Assembly (NCBI GenBank): GCA_963706875.1
Contig: CAVPNW010000016.1
Location: 310,001-374,000 of the forward strand
DNA from: Prado023 sp963706875
GTDB lineage: Bacteria; Actinomycetota; Actinomycetes; S36-B12; CAIYMF01
Length of the DNA: 64,000 bases
Reading direction: 5' to 3'
The notes beneath the pieces are model-generated. The model was not told where the DNA came from and searched no databases. It saw nothing but the letters and a program-made list of their open reading frames with translations. The position numbers and the translations under genes were made by a program. Below, piece by piece: positions 1 through 8,495 of the stretch. The first letter of the stretch is position 1; the number at the start of each line of letters is the position of its first letter.

Positions 1-566
1 AGGGCGACTTCGACATCTTCGAGTGGGGCTGGGGCGTCGAGCCCGACCCTGACTACCAGCTCTCCACCTTCACCTGTGCCCAGCGTTCCTCGGAGGAGGA
101 CGGCACCATCTACGCGGGGCTGTCGGACTCGCACTTCTGCAACGAGGAGTACGACAGGCTCTACGCCGAGCAGGCCACCGAGACCGATGCGGGGAAGCGT
201 GCGGAGATCGTCAAGCAGATGCAGCAGATCCTCTACGACGAGGCCCCCTACGCCGTGACCTACTACCCCGACATGCTGCAGGCGCGGCGCACCGATGCCG
301 CACACAACTTCGTCGCCCAGCCCACCACAAGCGCCGACGGTCAGCCCGGCCGCGAGCTGTTCCAGTTCGGGACCTGGGCCTACAGCGCGATGCAGCCCGG
401 CGCCGCCCCCACGGACGGGGCATCCGGGGAGGCCGAAGCCTCGGACGACTCGGGTGGCTCATCCTTCAACCCCGCGATCCTCGCCGGGATAGTCGGCCTG
501 GTCGTGGTCGGCGTGGGCGCGGCGGTGCTCCTGGGCCGACGGCGCCCAGACGAGGACGTCGAATAG
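1..566 (+). CDS. ABC transporter substrate-binding protein, family 5 (peptide/opine type), 5' truncated by window edge
   Basis: This is the C-terminal part of an extracellular solute-binding protein. The reading frame is open from position 3 and ends in TAG at 564-566. The visible part has the family 5 pattern near the C-terminus (WGVEPDPDYQLSTFTC, then MQQILYDEAPYAVTYYPD). After an acidic Ser/Gly-rich linker (residues GASGEAEASDDSGGSS) comes a single hydrophobic segment (PAILAGIVGLVVVGVGAAVLL) and a charged RRRPDEDVE tail, so the protein looks anchored by a C-terminal membrane helix. Most Gram-positive binding proteins use an N-terminal lipid anchor instead; the N-terminus lies outside the window. 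The stop is 2 nt before the permease start, so it belongs to the downstream transporter operon. Ligand not determinable; peptide is likely from the partners. Confidence 0.88.
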   Translation, partial: GDFDIFEWGWGVEPDPDYQLSTFTCAQRSSEEDGTIYAGLSDSHFCNEEYDRLYAEQATETDAGKRAEIVKQMQQILYDEAPYAVTYYPDMLQARRTDAAHNFVAQPTTSADGQPGRELFQFGTWAYSAMQPGAAPTDGASGEAEASDDSGGSSFNPAILAGIVGLVVVGVGAAVLLGRRRPDEDVE

Positions 567-568
567 AC

Positions 569-1621
569 ATGGGGCCCACCGTGGACGTGGCCTCCACCCA
601 GCCGGCCCCGAGCTCGGCTGAGGCCGGTCCGGGGCGCTCACCGGGGATGAGCCCCGGGACGCGGTACGCGCTGCGGTCGATCGGCTCCGGACTGGTCACC
701 CTGGCGTTCGTCGTGGTGTTCAACTTCTTCCTCTTCCGGATGCTGCCCGGTGACCCGATCGGGCTCTACACCCGCGGGCGCAACGTCGACCCGGAGCAGA
801 TCGCCAAGCTGCGCGCAGAACTGGCCCGACCCATCGGCGAGCAGTTCCTCGCCTACATCGCCAACCCGTTCGCCACCACCATCAACTCCGCCCGCTTCAA
901 CCGGCCGGTCTGGGAGCTGATCGGCGACCGAGTCGGGGCCACCCTCCTGCTGGTCGGGACCGCCATCCTGCTGGCCTCGATCATCGGGACGCTCATCGGC
1001 ATCCGGGCGGCGTGGAAGCGCGGAGAGCGCTTCGACAGCATCTCGTCGGCGGTCACCCTGACGCTCTACGCGATGCCGGAGTTCTGGCTGGGCATGATCC
1101 TGCTGATCATGTTCGGCGTGGGGACCGCCGTCACGCCGGGCATCTTCCCGATCGGCGGGATCATCTCGCCGGGCGTGGACCCGAGCAGCCTCGAGGGGCT
1201 CCTCAACGTCGCGTGGCACATGGTGCTGCCGGTCACCACGCTGGCAGCCGTGTACCTGGCCGAGTACGCGCTGGTGATGCGCGCGAGCCTGATCGATGAG
1301 ATGGGCCAGGACTACCTGACGGTCGCCCGGGCCAAGGGCCTGAAGGACAAGGAGGTGCGCCGGCGCCACGCGGTGCCCAACGCGATCCTGCCGACGGTGA
1401 CGCTGATCTTCATGAACCTCGGCTTCGTGATCTCCGGGGCGATCACCGTCGAGACGGTCTTCTCCTGGCCGGGGCTGGGGCTGCTCACCTACGACGCCCT
1501 GCGCGGTCCGGACATCGCCCTGCTCCAGGCGACGTTCCTGCTGTTCTCCATCGGGGTGATCGCGGCGAACATCATCGCCGACCTCATGTACGCCGTCCTC
1601 GACCCACGGGTGCGTGTCTGA
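569..1621 (+). CDS. Dipeptide/oligopeptide ABC transporter permease (DppB type)
   Basis: Inner-membrane permease of a peptide-type importer, 350 residues, with about six membrane segments. The first is near residues 37-57 and is followed by the conserved MLPGDP motif after it. The cytoplasmic EAA loop that contacts the ATPases is near residues 242-275 (DYLTVARAKGLKDKEV). The N-terminal 30 residues are Pro/Ser/Gly-rich and hydrophilic; a later start is possible but ATG 569 sits 2 nt after the binding-protein stop. Its TGA overlaps the next ATG by one base (TGATG), suggesting translational coupling to the second permease. The exact substrate cannot be read from the sequence. Confidence 0.92.
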   Translation: MGPTVDVASTQPAPSSAEAGPGRSPGMSPGTRYALRSIGSGLVTLAFVVVFNFFLFRMLPGDPIGLYTRGRNVDPEQIAKLRAELARPIGEQFLAYIANPFATTINSARFNRPVWELIGDRVGATLLLVGTAILLASIIGTLIGIRAAWKRGERFDSISSAVTLTLYAMPEFWLGMILLIMFGVGTAVTPGIFPIGGIISPGVDPSSLEGLLNVAWHMVLPVTTLAAVYLAEYALVMRASLIDEMGQDYLTVARAKGLKDKEVRRRHAVPNAILPTVTLIFMNLGFVISGAITVETVFSWPGLGLLTYDALRGPDIALLQATFLLFSIGVIAANIIADLMYAVLDPRVRV

Positions 1622-2550
1622 TGACGATGACCCGCCCCGGTTTCGACCCGGCCAGCCCCACGTCGGCCAGGCAGGTGACCAGGATCCGCCGCCGCGACGC
1701 CCGGGCCCGCACATGGCGGGCGTTCCGGGCCAACCGCGGTGGGATGCTCGGCCTGATCGTCCTCGTGGTGTTCATCGCGCTCGCCCTGTTCGCCCCCGTC
1801 CTGTTCCCGCCGAGCACGATCAGCGTGACCCAGGCCACCGGCGAGCCGATGAGCCCGCCCACCGCCGGCTTCCCCCTGGGCACCGACGAGAGCGGCCGAT
1901 CGATCCTCGCGCTGATCGTGTGGGGCGCGCGGATCAGCCTGATCGTGGGCCTGGCCGCCACGTTGATGTCGATGTTGATCGGCACGCTCATCGGGATCAT
2001 GTCCGGCTTCTTCGGCGGGTGGCTGGGACTGGCCCTCAACCGGTTCACCGACTGGTTCCTGGTGATCCCGTTCCTCCCCCTGGCCATCGTGCTGGCCACG
2101 GTGCTCGGTGCCTCCCTGATCAACATCATCGTGGTCATCGGGATCACCTCATGGCCCGGAACCGCCCGGCTCGTGCGCGCCCAGACCCTGAGCATCGGCG
2201 CCCGGCCCTACCTGGAACGGTCCCGGGCCCTCGGCGCCGGCAACGGGCACCTGATGCGCCGCCATATCCTGCCCAACGTGATGCCCCTGGTGCTGGCGAA
2301 CACGACCCTCATGGTGGCCCTGGCCATCCTCAGTGAGACCACCCTGAGCTTCCTCGGCCTCGGCAACCCGCTGTCGCCCTCGTGGGGCTCGATCCTCGAC
2401 GGAGCGTTCACGAGCGGCGCGATGACCGCGGGGGCCTGGTGGTACGTGCTGCCCCCCGGACTGTGCGTGGTCGCGGTGGTGCTCGCCTTCACCCTCATCG
2501 GCCGAGCGCTGGAGGACGTCGTGGACCCGCGTCGACAGGGCGGCCGCTGA
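1621..2550 (+). CDS. Dipeptide/oligopeptide ABC transporter permease (DppC type)
   Basis: Second permease of the importer, 309 residues. It has the usual DppC layout: a basic cytoplasmic N-terminus (RIRRRDARARTWRAFRANRGG), a first membrane helix around residues 42-62, and an EAA loop (PYLERSRALGAGNGHLMRRH) before the last helices. The segment ILSETTLSFLGLG is typical of DppC/OppC proteins. It should form a heterodimer with the upstream permease in the cytoplasmic membrane. Start and stop overlap both neighbours by 1 nt (TGATG), so the transporter genes are probably translated as a coupled unit. Confidence 0.93.
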   Translation: MTMTRPGFDPASPTSARQVTRIRRRDARARTWRAFRANRGGMLGLIVLVVFIALALFAPVLFPPSTISVTQATGEPMSPPTAGFPLGTDESGRSILALIVWGARISLIVGLAATLMSMLIGTLIGIMSGFFGGWLGLALNRFTDWFLVIPFLPLAIVLATVLGASLINIIVVIGITSWPGTARLVRAQTLSIGARPYLERSRALGAGNGHLMRRHILPNVMPLVLANTTLMVALAILSETTLSFLGLGNPLSPSWGSILDGAFTSGAMTAGAWWYVLPPGLCVVAVVLAFTLIGRALEDVVDPRRQGGR

Positions 2551-3563
2551 TGACCGTCGAGGCACGTGGCCCTGCCCTGGAGTTCCGCAACGTGGGCATC
2601 ACCTATCGGGGGCGTGACGGGGACGTCCCGGCCGTGCGCGGGGTCGACCTGACCGTCGCCGCCGGCTCCTCGCTGGGCATCGCCGGGGAGAGCGGCAGCG
2701 GCAAGTCCACGCTCATCTCCACGGTGCTGCGCCTGCAGCCGAAGTCCGCCGTCGTCACCGGCGAGGTGCTCGTGGACGGCGAGGATGTGCTGGGCATGAC
2801 ATTCGGCCGGCTGCGCGCGCTGCGCTGGGGCGAGGCCAGCATCGTGTTCCAAGGTGCCCTGCACGGGCTGAACCCGCTGCGGCGGATCGGGGAGCAGATC
2901 GCCGAGCCGATCACCGTCCACGACGCGAGGGCCGCGCGGGGGGACGTGGATCGCCGCGTCGGGGAGCTGCTCGAACAGGTCGGACTTCCGGCCGCACGCG
3001 CCCGGGCGTACCCCCACCAGCTCTCCGGGGGCCAGCGCCAGCGCGTGATGATCGCGATGGCCCTGGCCTGCCGCCCCCGGCTGATCGTGGCCGACGAGCC
3101 GACCACCGCCCTGGACGTCATGGTCCAGGCCCAGGTGCTGAAGGTGCTCACCGACCTGGTCGACGAGCTCGACCTGACGCTCGTGCTGATCTCCCACGAT
3201 CTCTCGGTGCTGGCCGACGTCTGCCAGCGCGCGGCGGTCATGTACGCGGGTCGGATCGTGGAGTCAGGTCCCGCCGCAGACGTGTTCGAGCGTTCGGCGC
3301 ACCCCTACTCGCGCGCCCTGGCCGGGGCCTTCCCGCGGATCGGGGACACGAGCTTCCGCTACGCACCCTCCGGCCTGCCCGGTGACCCCCCGTTCCCGGG
3401 CGACGTCGGCGAGGGGTGCTCGTTCGCGCCACGCTGCCCCATCGCCGGCGAGGACTGCGCGACCGGCACCCTCGAGCTCACTGCGGTGGCCGAGGGACGG
3501 ATGGCTGCCTGCCGCCACCCGCTGGTCGACGATCGGGCGGATGCGCAGCGAGGTGACCGATGA
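2550..3563 (+). CDS. Peptide ABC transporter ATP-binding protein (OppD/DppD type)
   Basis: ATPase subunit of the importer, 337 residues from ATG 2550, which overlaps the permease stop by one base. The same frame is open upstream to 2382 but that part lies inside the permease gene. Walker A is GESGSGKST at residues 46-54. The ABC signature LSGGQRQRV and Walker B LIVADEPTT follow, then the H-loop ISHDLSV. The C-terminal region has the oligopeptide-transporter extension (CSFAPRCPIAGEDC) whose cysteines suggest an iron-sulfur cluster as in related peptide importers. The ATGA overlap at 3560-3563 couples it to the second ATPase. Confidence 0.93.
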   Translation: MTVEARGPALEFRNVGITYRGRDGDVPAVRGVDLTVAAGSSLGIAGESGSGKSTLISTVLRLQPKSAVVTGEVLVDGEDVLGMTFGRLRALRWGEASIVFQGALHGLNPLRRIGEQIAEPITVHDARAARGDVDRRVGELLEQVGLPAARARAYPHQLSGGQRQRVMIAMALACRPRLIVADEPTTALDVMVQAQVLKVLTDLVDELDLTLVLISHDLSVLADVCQRAAVMYAGRIVESGPAADVFERSAHPYSRALAGAFPRIGDTSFRYAPSGLPGDPPFPGDVGEGCSFAPRCPIAGEDCATGTLELTAVAEGRMAACRHPLVDDRADAQRGDR

Positions 3564-4519
3564 CCTCCCCCGCCCTCGAGGCTCGCGACCTGCAGGTCAG
3601 CTTCCACACCGGCCGCAACACCTCCGCGCGGGCGGTGGACGGGGTCAACCTGACGCTCATGCCCGGACAGATCGTCGCCCTCGTCGGCGAGTCCGGGTGC
3701 GGCAAGTCCACGCTGGCGCGGGCACTGCTGGGGCTGCAGCCCCTGGCCGCCGGCGAGGTGCTGGTCCACGGCGAGGCACTGCCCACCTCCCGCTCCGGGC
3801 TCAAGGCATACCGGCGCCGGGCGCAACTGGTGCTCCAGGACCCGATGGGCTCACTGAACCCGCGGATGACCGTGTACGAGTCGGTGGCCGAGGGGCTGCG
3901 CATCCACGGCGTCGACCGCGAGGAGGAGCGGGTCGCCGAGGCCCTGTCGCGGGTGGGGATGCGCCCACCGGAGCGCTTCTACACCCGCTACCCGCACGAG
4001 CTGTCCGGGGGGCAGCGCCAGCGTGTGGTGATCGCCGGGGCCCTGGTGCTCGAGCCGGAGATCCTGGTCGCCGACGAGCCCGTCTCCAGCCTCGACGCCT
4101 CAGTGCGTGGGGAGATCCTGGCGCTGCTGCTGCGTCTGCGCGATGAGTTGGGCCTGTCGATCCTGATCGTCACCCACGACCTGGGCCTGGCCTGGAACGT
4201 GGCCGACCGGATCGCGGTCATGTACCTCGGGCGGATCATCGAGGAGGGGACCACCGAGGAGGTCCTGTCCGAGCCGAAGCACCCGTACACGCAAGCGCTG
4301 CTCTCGGTCGTGCCCGAGATCGAGCGCCTCGAGCCGATCGTGCTGGTCGGCGAGCCACCGGACCCCGCGCGCATCCCGGCCGGCTGCCGGTTCCATCCGC
4401 GCTGCCCGGTGCTGCAGGGCGGCCTCCCGGACGAGGTCGCGTCCAGGTGCCGGGGAGAGTCGCTGCCGCTGCTGCCTGTTCAGTCCGGGCACGCCGCGGC
4501 CTGCTTCGCGCTGGCCTGA
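3560..4519 (+). CDS. Peptide ABC transporter ATP-binding protein (OppF/DppF type)
   Basis: Second ATPase subunit, 319 residues. Walker A is GESGCGKST at residues 43-51, the signature is LSGGQRQRV, Walker B is ILVADEPVSSLD, and the H-loop is IVTHDL. The C-terminus carries the OppF-type extension with the CRFHPRCPVLQGG motif. It is the last gene of the transporter operon; downstream is the tandem repeat at 4580-4740 and then a convergent gene. The partner ATPase overlaps by 4 nt (ATGA). Confidence 0.93.
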   Translation: MTSPALEARDLQVSFHTGRNTSARAVDGVNLTLMPGQIVALVGESGCGKSTLARALLGLQPLAAGEVLVHGEALPTSRSGLKAYRRRAQLVLQDPMGSLNPRMTVYESVAEGLRIHGVDREEERVAEALSRVGMRPPERFYTRYPHELSGGQRQRVVIAGALVLEPEILVADEPVSSLDASVRGEILALLLRLRDELGLSILIVTHDLGLAWNVADRIAVMYLGRIIEEGTTEEVLSEPKHPYTQALLSVVPEIERLEPIVLVGEPPDPARIPAGCRFHPRCPVLQGGLPDEVASRCRGESLPLLPVQSGHAAACFALA

Positions 4520-4579
4520 GGGGTTCCGCCAGAGCGTGCCGACCGCATCCTTCTCCCTCCTGCAAGGTCGTGCGGTCGA

Positions 4580-4740
4580 CCCGGGCTGTGAAGGCCCGGT
4601 CTGTGTGCCGGTCTGTCTCGGCCCGGGCTGTGAGGGCCCGGTCTGTGTGGGCCCGGTCTGTCTAGGCCCGGGCGGTGAAGGCTAGGCCCGGGCGGTGAAG
4701 GCCCGGGCTGGCTGTGTGGGCCCGGTCTGTGTGGGCCCGG
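4580..4740. repeat. GC-rich degenerate tandem repeat between convergent genes
   Basis: About 160 bp built from repeated blocks of CCCGGGCTGTGAAGGCCCGG (with A/G and T/G variants) alternating with TCTGTGTGGGCCCGG. At least four copies of CCCGGGC(T/G)GTGA(A/G)GG are visible, starting near 4580, 4622, 4667 and 4687. The array fills the gap between the transporter operon and the stop codon of the convergent lyase gene at 4741. GGCCCGGGC palindromes inside it could form hairpins on either strand and end transcription from both sides; that role is inference. Confidence 0.8.
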
Positions 4741-5934
4741 TCAGGCGCCGTCCCCACCGACCTGACCGGCGTGGGCGGCAACGGCGGCGGCCATCCGGTC
4801 CACTGCCTCGGTGAGGACCTCCTGCGAGCAGGCGAGGTTGACCCGGGCGTGGCCGATCCCGCCCCGCCCGAACGTCCGGCCCTCGTTGAGGGCCACCCGT
4901 CCCTGCTTGAGCAGGACCTCGGCGGGGTCGGGGCCGAGGCCGACTCCCCGCAGGTCCAGCCACGCGAGATAGGTCGCCTGCGGGATCCGGTGACCCACAC
5001 CGGGCAGGCGGTGGGCGAGGAGCTGGGCCAGCAGCGCCCTGTTCGCTGCGATGTTCGCGTTCACGGCGTCGAGCCAGGACGGGTCCGAGCGGTACGCGGC
5101 CGAGTGCCCTATCACGCCGAGGTGGCTGCCGCCGTACGCAACGGAATCAGGCAGGCGCTTGAGCTGGGCACGACTCGCCGGACCGCCGACGATCAGCCCC
5201 GCCTTGAGGCCGGCGAGGTTGAACGCCTTGGCCGCGGAGGTGACCACGAAGCCATGGTCGGCGACGGAGAACCACGGCACGAACGTCGCACCCTGCGGGA
5301 CCAGCGGGGCATGCACCTCGTCGACGATCACCAGGGCCCCACGGCGCTGCGCCGACTCCGCCACCGCCGCGAGCTCCTCGGCGGTGTGGACGACTCCGGT
5401 CGGGTTGTGCGGGCTGCACAGGAGCAGGACGGTGCGACGTGAGGCGGCATCGGTCGGGTTGGCCGCCAGGGCGGCGTCGATCGCGGCCACATCGAGGCGG
5501 TCCTCGTCCGTGAGGGCGACCGCCATCACCTTGCGACCTGCCTCCCGGCTGAAGGCCGCGAAGGGCGGATAGACCGGACTCGGGATCACCACTGTGCCCC
5601 GGGGTGGGCAGAACCGCTCGATCAGGACCCGGATGCCGGTCATGACATCGGCGCACAGGGCCATGTCGCCCGGCTCCGCGTGCCAGGCCCATCGTGCGTC
5701 CGCGAACTCAGCCAACGCCTCCTTGTACGTGGTCCCGAAGTTGGGGTACCCCGTGTCTCCCGCCCTGACAGCCCCAGTCAGGGCCTCAACGACCTCGGGT
5801 GCCGGCAGCACGTCCATCTCGGCGACCCAGACCGGCAGGACGTCGGGACCGTAGTACTGCCACTTGATCGACGTGCGCCGACGCAACTGCTCAGGCCGAA
5901 GAACCTCGAACGGTGGGATGCCCATGGGCCCCAT
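4741..5934 (-). CDS. patB: PLP-dependent C-S lyase/aminotransferase, MalY/PatB family (cystathionine beta-lyase)
   Basis: A fold-type I aminotransferase-like enzyme, 397 residues, that would cleave C-S bonds of cystathionine or cysteine conjugates with PLP. The N-terminus (FEVLRPEQLRRRTSIKWQYYGPDVLPVWVAEMD) is typical of MalY/PatB proteins. The PLP lysine lies in TSAAKAFNLAGLK, and SPVYPPF and CSPHNPTG are recognisable. The frame is open upstream to 6135, but ATG 5934 has a GGAGG 7 nt before it and gives the family length. The 5' flank 5935-6043 carries three TTGCGTTGCA motifs. The exact substrate is not known. Confidence 0.87.
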   Translation of the reverse strand: MGPMGIPPFEVLRPEQLRRRTSIKWQYYGPDVLPVWVAEMDVLPAPEVVEALTGAVRAGDTGYPNFGTTYKEALAEFADARWAWHAEPGDMALCADVMTGIRVLIERFCPPRGTVVIPSPVYPPFAAFSREAGRKVMAVALTDEDRLDVAAIDAALAANPTDAASRRTVLLLCSPHNPTGVVHTAEELAAVAESAQRRGALVIVDEVHAPLVPQGATFVPWFSVADHGFVVTSAAKAFNLAGLKAGLIVGGPASRAQLKRLPDSVAYGGSHLGVIGHSAAYRSDPSWLDAVNANIAANRALLAQLLAHRLPGVGHRIPQATYLAWLDLRGVGLGPDPAEVLLKQGRVALNEGRTFGRGGIGHARVNLACSQEVLTEAVDRMAAAVAAHAGQVGGDGA

Positions 5935-5955
5935 CGTGCCGCCTCCAACAGCAGG

Positions 5956-6030
5956 TTGCGTTGCATCTCGGCCGATCGGGCGTCCGAGGTGCAACGCAGG
6001 TCCGTGTCGGGCGACGCAACTGCAACGCAA
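5956..6030. promoter_or_regulatory. Cluster of three TTGCGTTGCA motifs upstream of patB
   Basis: The 109-nt gap before patB holds TTGCGTTGCA at 5956-5965, its reverse complement TGCAACGCA at 5990-5998 and TGCAACGCAA at 6021-6030. Centres are about 31-34 bp apart, close to three helical turns. Such spacing is typical of operator arrays for a dimeric regulator; the regulator is unknown and the role is inferred. Confidence 0.5.
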
Positions 6031-6043
6031 ACCCCAGTCCGGG

Positions 6044-7204
6044 TCAGGGGCGGTGATCCTCCACGGCGGCGCGCAGGGCGTCGTGGGGCAGGGCCAGCGC
6101 GCGGCGACCGCGGTGCCCGACGACGTCGTGGGCATTGAGCATCGAGTCGAGGACCGCCTCCTCGGCGGCGTCGACGCAGGCGACGAACAGCGGATCGAGG
6201 TCCGACCCGCCGAGCCCGGCGCTGTCAGGACGCGTGCCCCGCGGTGCGCGCAGGCCCACCGAGAGGCCCAGGAAGATCTCGCCTGACCCGTGGTGGGCCA
6301 CCGAGCCCGCCCGCGCCAGGCCCAGTCCGATCCGCGTGGCCAGCCGCCGGCATCCGGAGGTGTCCAGTGGCGCGTCGGTCACGACGATGCCCAAGCAGGA
6401 ACCGGCCGGAGGCGGGGATCCGGCCGACGGTCGGCCCCCGGCGGGCATCGCGCTCCCGGCGCCACCTGAGTCGCCTGGTCCGCCCGGGCCGCCCGATGAC
6501 GTGTCCTCGAGCCCGGACCGGCCCAGGAGCCGCCCCACTGGAACGCCGCCGACGGTCAAGCGATCCCACTGCCCGAAGTTCGTGAGCAGCAGGACCGCCA
6601 CCGTGTGCCCTGAGGGCAGCACCCTCGACGCCGAGCCGATACCGCCCTTCCACCCCAGGCAGAGCATCCCGGTGCCAGCCCCCACGGCCCCCGTGGCCGG
6701 GCGGACCCCCGACCCGGCCGACGCCCGCGCGGCGTCCCGGGCCGACACGACGTCGTCGAACTCGACCTGCATCGCCCCGGCACAGCTCAACCACGAGTCG
6801 TCACACTCCCCCACCACCGGGATGACGACGTCGTCGGCCACCTCGGACACCTCAGCGAGTGCGATCCGGCAGGCCGCGTCGTAGACCCGGCCCAGCTGCA
6901 TCGTTGAGGTCAGGTAGATCGGGGTCTCGACGAGGCCCCACTCCTGGGCGGACTGCCAGCCGGTGCACTCCCCTGCCCCGTTGAGCACGGCCCCGCCCGC
7001 GGACACCGGCCGCGCCCAGAGGTCGCCGCCGAGATCCAGGACGGTGACCCCCGTGCGGGCGATCCCGCGACCCACCGGGGGCGGCGCCTCGTCCCGCACG
7101 ATCGTCGTGTGGCCGACCCCGACTCCGGGGACGTCGAGCACGGAGTTGGTCGGGCCCGGGGGCAGGGTCCCGACGGTGATCCCGAAATCGGCGAGGCTGG
7201 TCAT
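6044..7204 (-). CDS. P1 family (DmpA-type) aminopeptidase
   Basis: N-terminal-nucleophile peptidase of the DmpA/BapA family, 386 residues from ATG 7204. These enzymes self-cleave and release N-terminal amino acids from small peptides. The family blocks VLDVPGVGVGHTTI, GGAVLNGAGECTG and the C-terminal GSCLGIVVTDAPLD are present. Ser269 in GSC aligns by eye with the nucleophile of DmpA. A Gly/Pro/Ser-rich insert at about residues 233-267 precedes the cleavage site. I took ATG 7204 rather than the upstream start at 7225 because homology begins there. With the nearby peptide importer it suggests use of small peptides. It is divergent from the deacetylase gene, 79 nt away. Confidence 0.85.
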   Translation of the reverse strand: MTSLADFGITVGTLPPGPTNSVLDVPGVGVGHTTIVRDEAPPPVGRGIARTGVTVLDLGGDLWARPVSAGGAVLNGAGECTGWQSAQEWGLVETPIYLTSTMQLGRVYDAACRIALAEVSEVADDVVIPVVGECDDSWLSCAGAMQVEFDDVVSARDAARASAGSGVRPATGAVGAGTGMLCLGWKGGIGSASRVLPSGHTVAVLLLTNFGQWDRLTVGGVPVGRLLGRSGLEDTSSGGPGGPGDSGGAGSAMPAGGRPSAGSPPPAGSCLGIVVTDAPLDTSGCRRLATRIGLGLARAGSVAHHGSGEIFLGLSVGLRAPRGTRPDSAGLGGSDLDPLFVACVDAAEEAVLDSMLNAHDVVGHRGRRALALPHDALRAAVEDHRP

Positions 7205-7270
7205 GGTCGCCCAGCATGCCACCACAGCAGCGCGTGGCCACCCGGAGCGTGATCAGCCGCGCCGACTTGG

Positions 7271-7276
7271 CAGGAT
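7271..7276 (+). promoter_or_regulatory. Leaderless-type -10 hexamer of the deacetylase gene
   Basis: CAGGAT ends 7 nt before GTG 7284. Same geometry as CAGGAT-7-ATG at 12634 and the other hexamers listed in the findings. Confidence 0.5.
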
Positions 7277-7283
7277 GCACCCC

Positions 7284-8474
7284 GTGGCCCACGACCCGAC
7301 GACCGTTGCCCCGATCCCGTTCGTGTGGCATCCCCGGACGCGTCGGCACATCCCGTCGGCCGAGATCTGGCTGGGTGTGCGAACCCCCGGCACCGAGGTG
7401 GTGGAGCGGGTCAACGTCATCCGCGAGGCCCTCATCCGTGCCGGGCACCCGGAGGTCACCGCCGGCGATCCGGACCCGCAGGCCCTGCTCGCCGTGCACT
7501 CCGCCGGCCTCATCGAGCACCTGCGCACGATCCACGACGCGTGGGTCGTCGGTGGGTACACGACCGACCCCGGCCAGGACCGGGTCGTGCCCTACGTGTT
7601 CCCCACCGAGGCGATGCTCGGCGGTCTGCCCGTCCGGCGCCCGACCGCCGCACATGCCCGCGCCGGGCAGTACTGCTACGACACGATGACGCTGATCGGA
7701 CCGGGCACCTGGGACGCCGTCGAGGCCGCGGCCGGGGCGGCGCTGACCGCGGTGGACCTCGTGGCGACCGCCGCGTGGGTCGACGGGGGTCATGGGCCCG
7801 GCGAGGGGCCCGACAGTGGTCCCGAGGGTCCCCGGCGTGCCCCCGACGGGCACGGCGCATCCCCAATGGCCTACGCACTGTGCCGCCCGCCCGGTCATCA
7901 CGCTGCCCGCGAGGCTTTCGGGGGCTCGTGCTACCTGAACAACGCGGCCATCGCTGCGGAGGCCCTCCGGGCCCGGGGCGCCCGCCGCGTCGCCGTTCTC
8001 GACATCGACGCCCACCACGGGAACGGCACGCAGGCGATCTTCTACAACCGGGGTGACGTCTTCTACGGGTCCGTGCACGTCGACCCAGGTGCGGGCTGGT
8101 TCCCGCACTACATGGGCTTCGCCGACGAGACCGGGTTCCACGGCGGGGACGGCGCCAACCTGAACATCCCCGTGCCTCCCCGGGCGGGGGATGACCGCTG
8201 GCTCGAGGCAGTCCAGGAGCTGACCGAGTCAGCCCGGGCGTTCCGCCCCGATGCCCTGGTCGTCTCCCTGGGCGTGGACGCAGCCGTCGACGACCCGGAG
8301 AGCCCGCTGCGGGTCACCCGCGACGGGCTGCGCGCCGCCGGGATCCTGCTCGGCGGCCTGGGCGTGCCGACGGTGGCCGTCCAGGAGGGCGGCTACCACC
8401 TCAAGAGCCTGGGAATCCTGGTGGTCGACACGCTCGCCGGCCTGGCAGAGGGCGCAGCACGGGCTGCCCGCTGA
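7284..8474 (+). CDS. Histone deacetylase/acetylpolyamine amidohydrolase family protein
   Basis: Zinc-dependent deacetylase of the arginase/deacetylase superfamily, 396 residues. The metal and catalytic motifs are present: CRPPGHHA, GGSCYLNNAAIAAEAL, DIDAHHGNGTQ (zinc ligands Asp and His) and SLGVDAAVDDPES. The N-terminus (VWHPRTRRHIPSAEIWLGVRTPG) is unlike AcuC of acetoin clusters and closer to polyamine deacetylases. GTG 7284 was chosen over ATG 7275 because a CAGGAT hexamer lies 7 nt upstream. An Asp/Gly/Pro-rich insert (HGPGEGPDSGPEGPRR) lies mid-protein. Substrate unknown; acetylated polyamine or protein lysine are options. Confidence 0.82.
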   Translation: MAHDPTTVAPIPFVWHPRTRRHIPSAEIWLGVRTPGTEVVERVNVIREALIRAGHPEVTAGDPDPQALLAVHSAGLIEHLRTIHDAWVVGGYTTDPGQDRVVPYVFPTEAMLGGLPVRRPTAAHARAGQYCYDTMTLIGPGTWDAVEAAAGAALTAVDLVATAAWVDGGHGPGEGPDSGPEGPRRAPDGHGASPMAYALCRPPGHHAAREAFGGSCYLNNAAIAAEALRARGARRVAVLDIDAHHGNGTQAIFYNRGDVFYGSVHVDPGAGWFPHYMGFADETGFHGGDGANLNIPVPPRAGDDRWLEAVQELTESARAFRPDALVVSLGVDAAVDDPESPLRVTRDGLRAAGILLGGLGVPTVAVQEGGYHLKSLGILVVDTLAGLAEGAARAAR

Positions 8475-8495
8475 GCGCGGTCAGTCGTCGCGCGG

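Noticed and set aside
4540..4578. CGACCGCA/TGCGGTCG inverted repeat after the transporter operon
   Set aside because: Eight pairs with a 23-nt loop and no U-tract; too weak to call a terminator on its own.
4662..5000. Small minus-strand frame with repeated DRAHT units
   Set aside because: It is the translation of the tandem DNA repeat plus a shadow of patB; no ribosome site.
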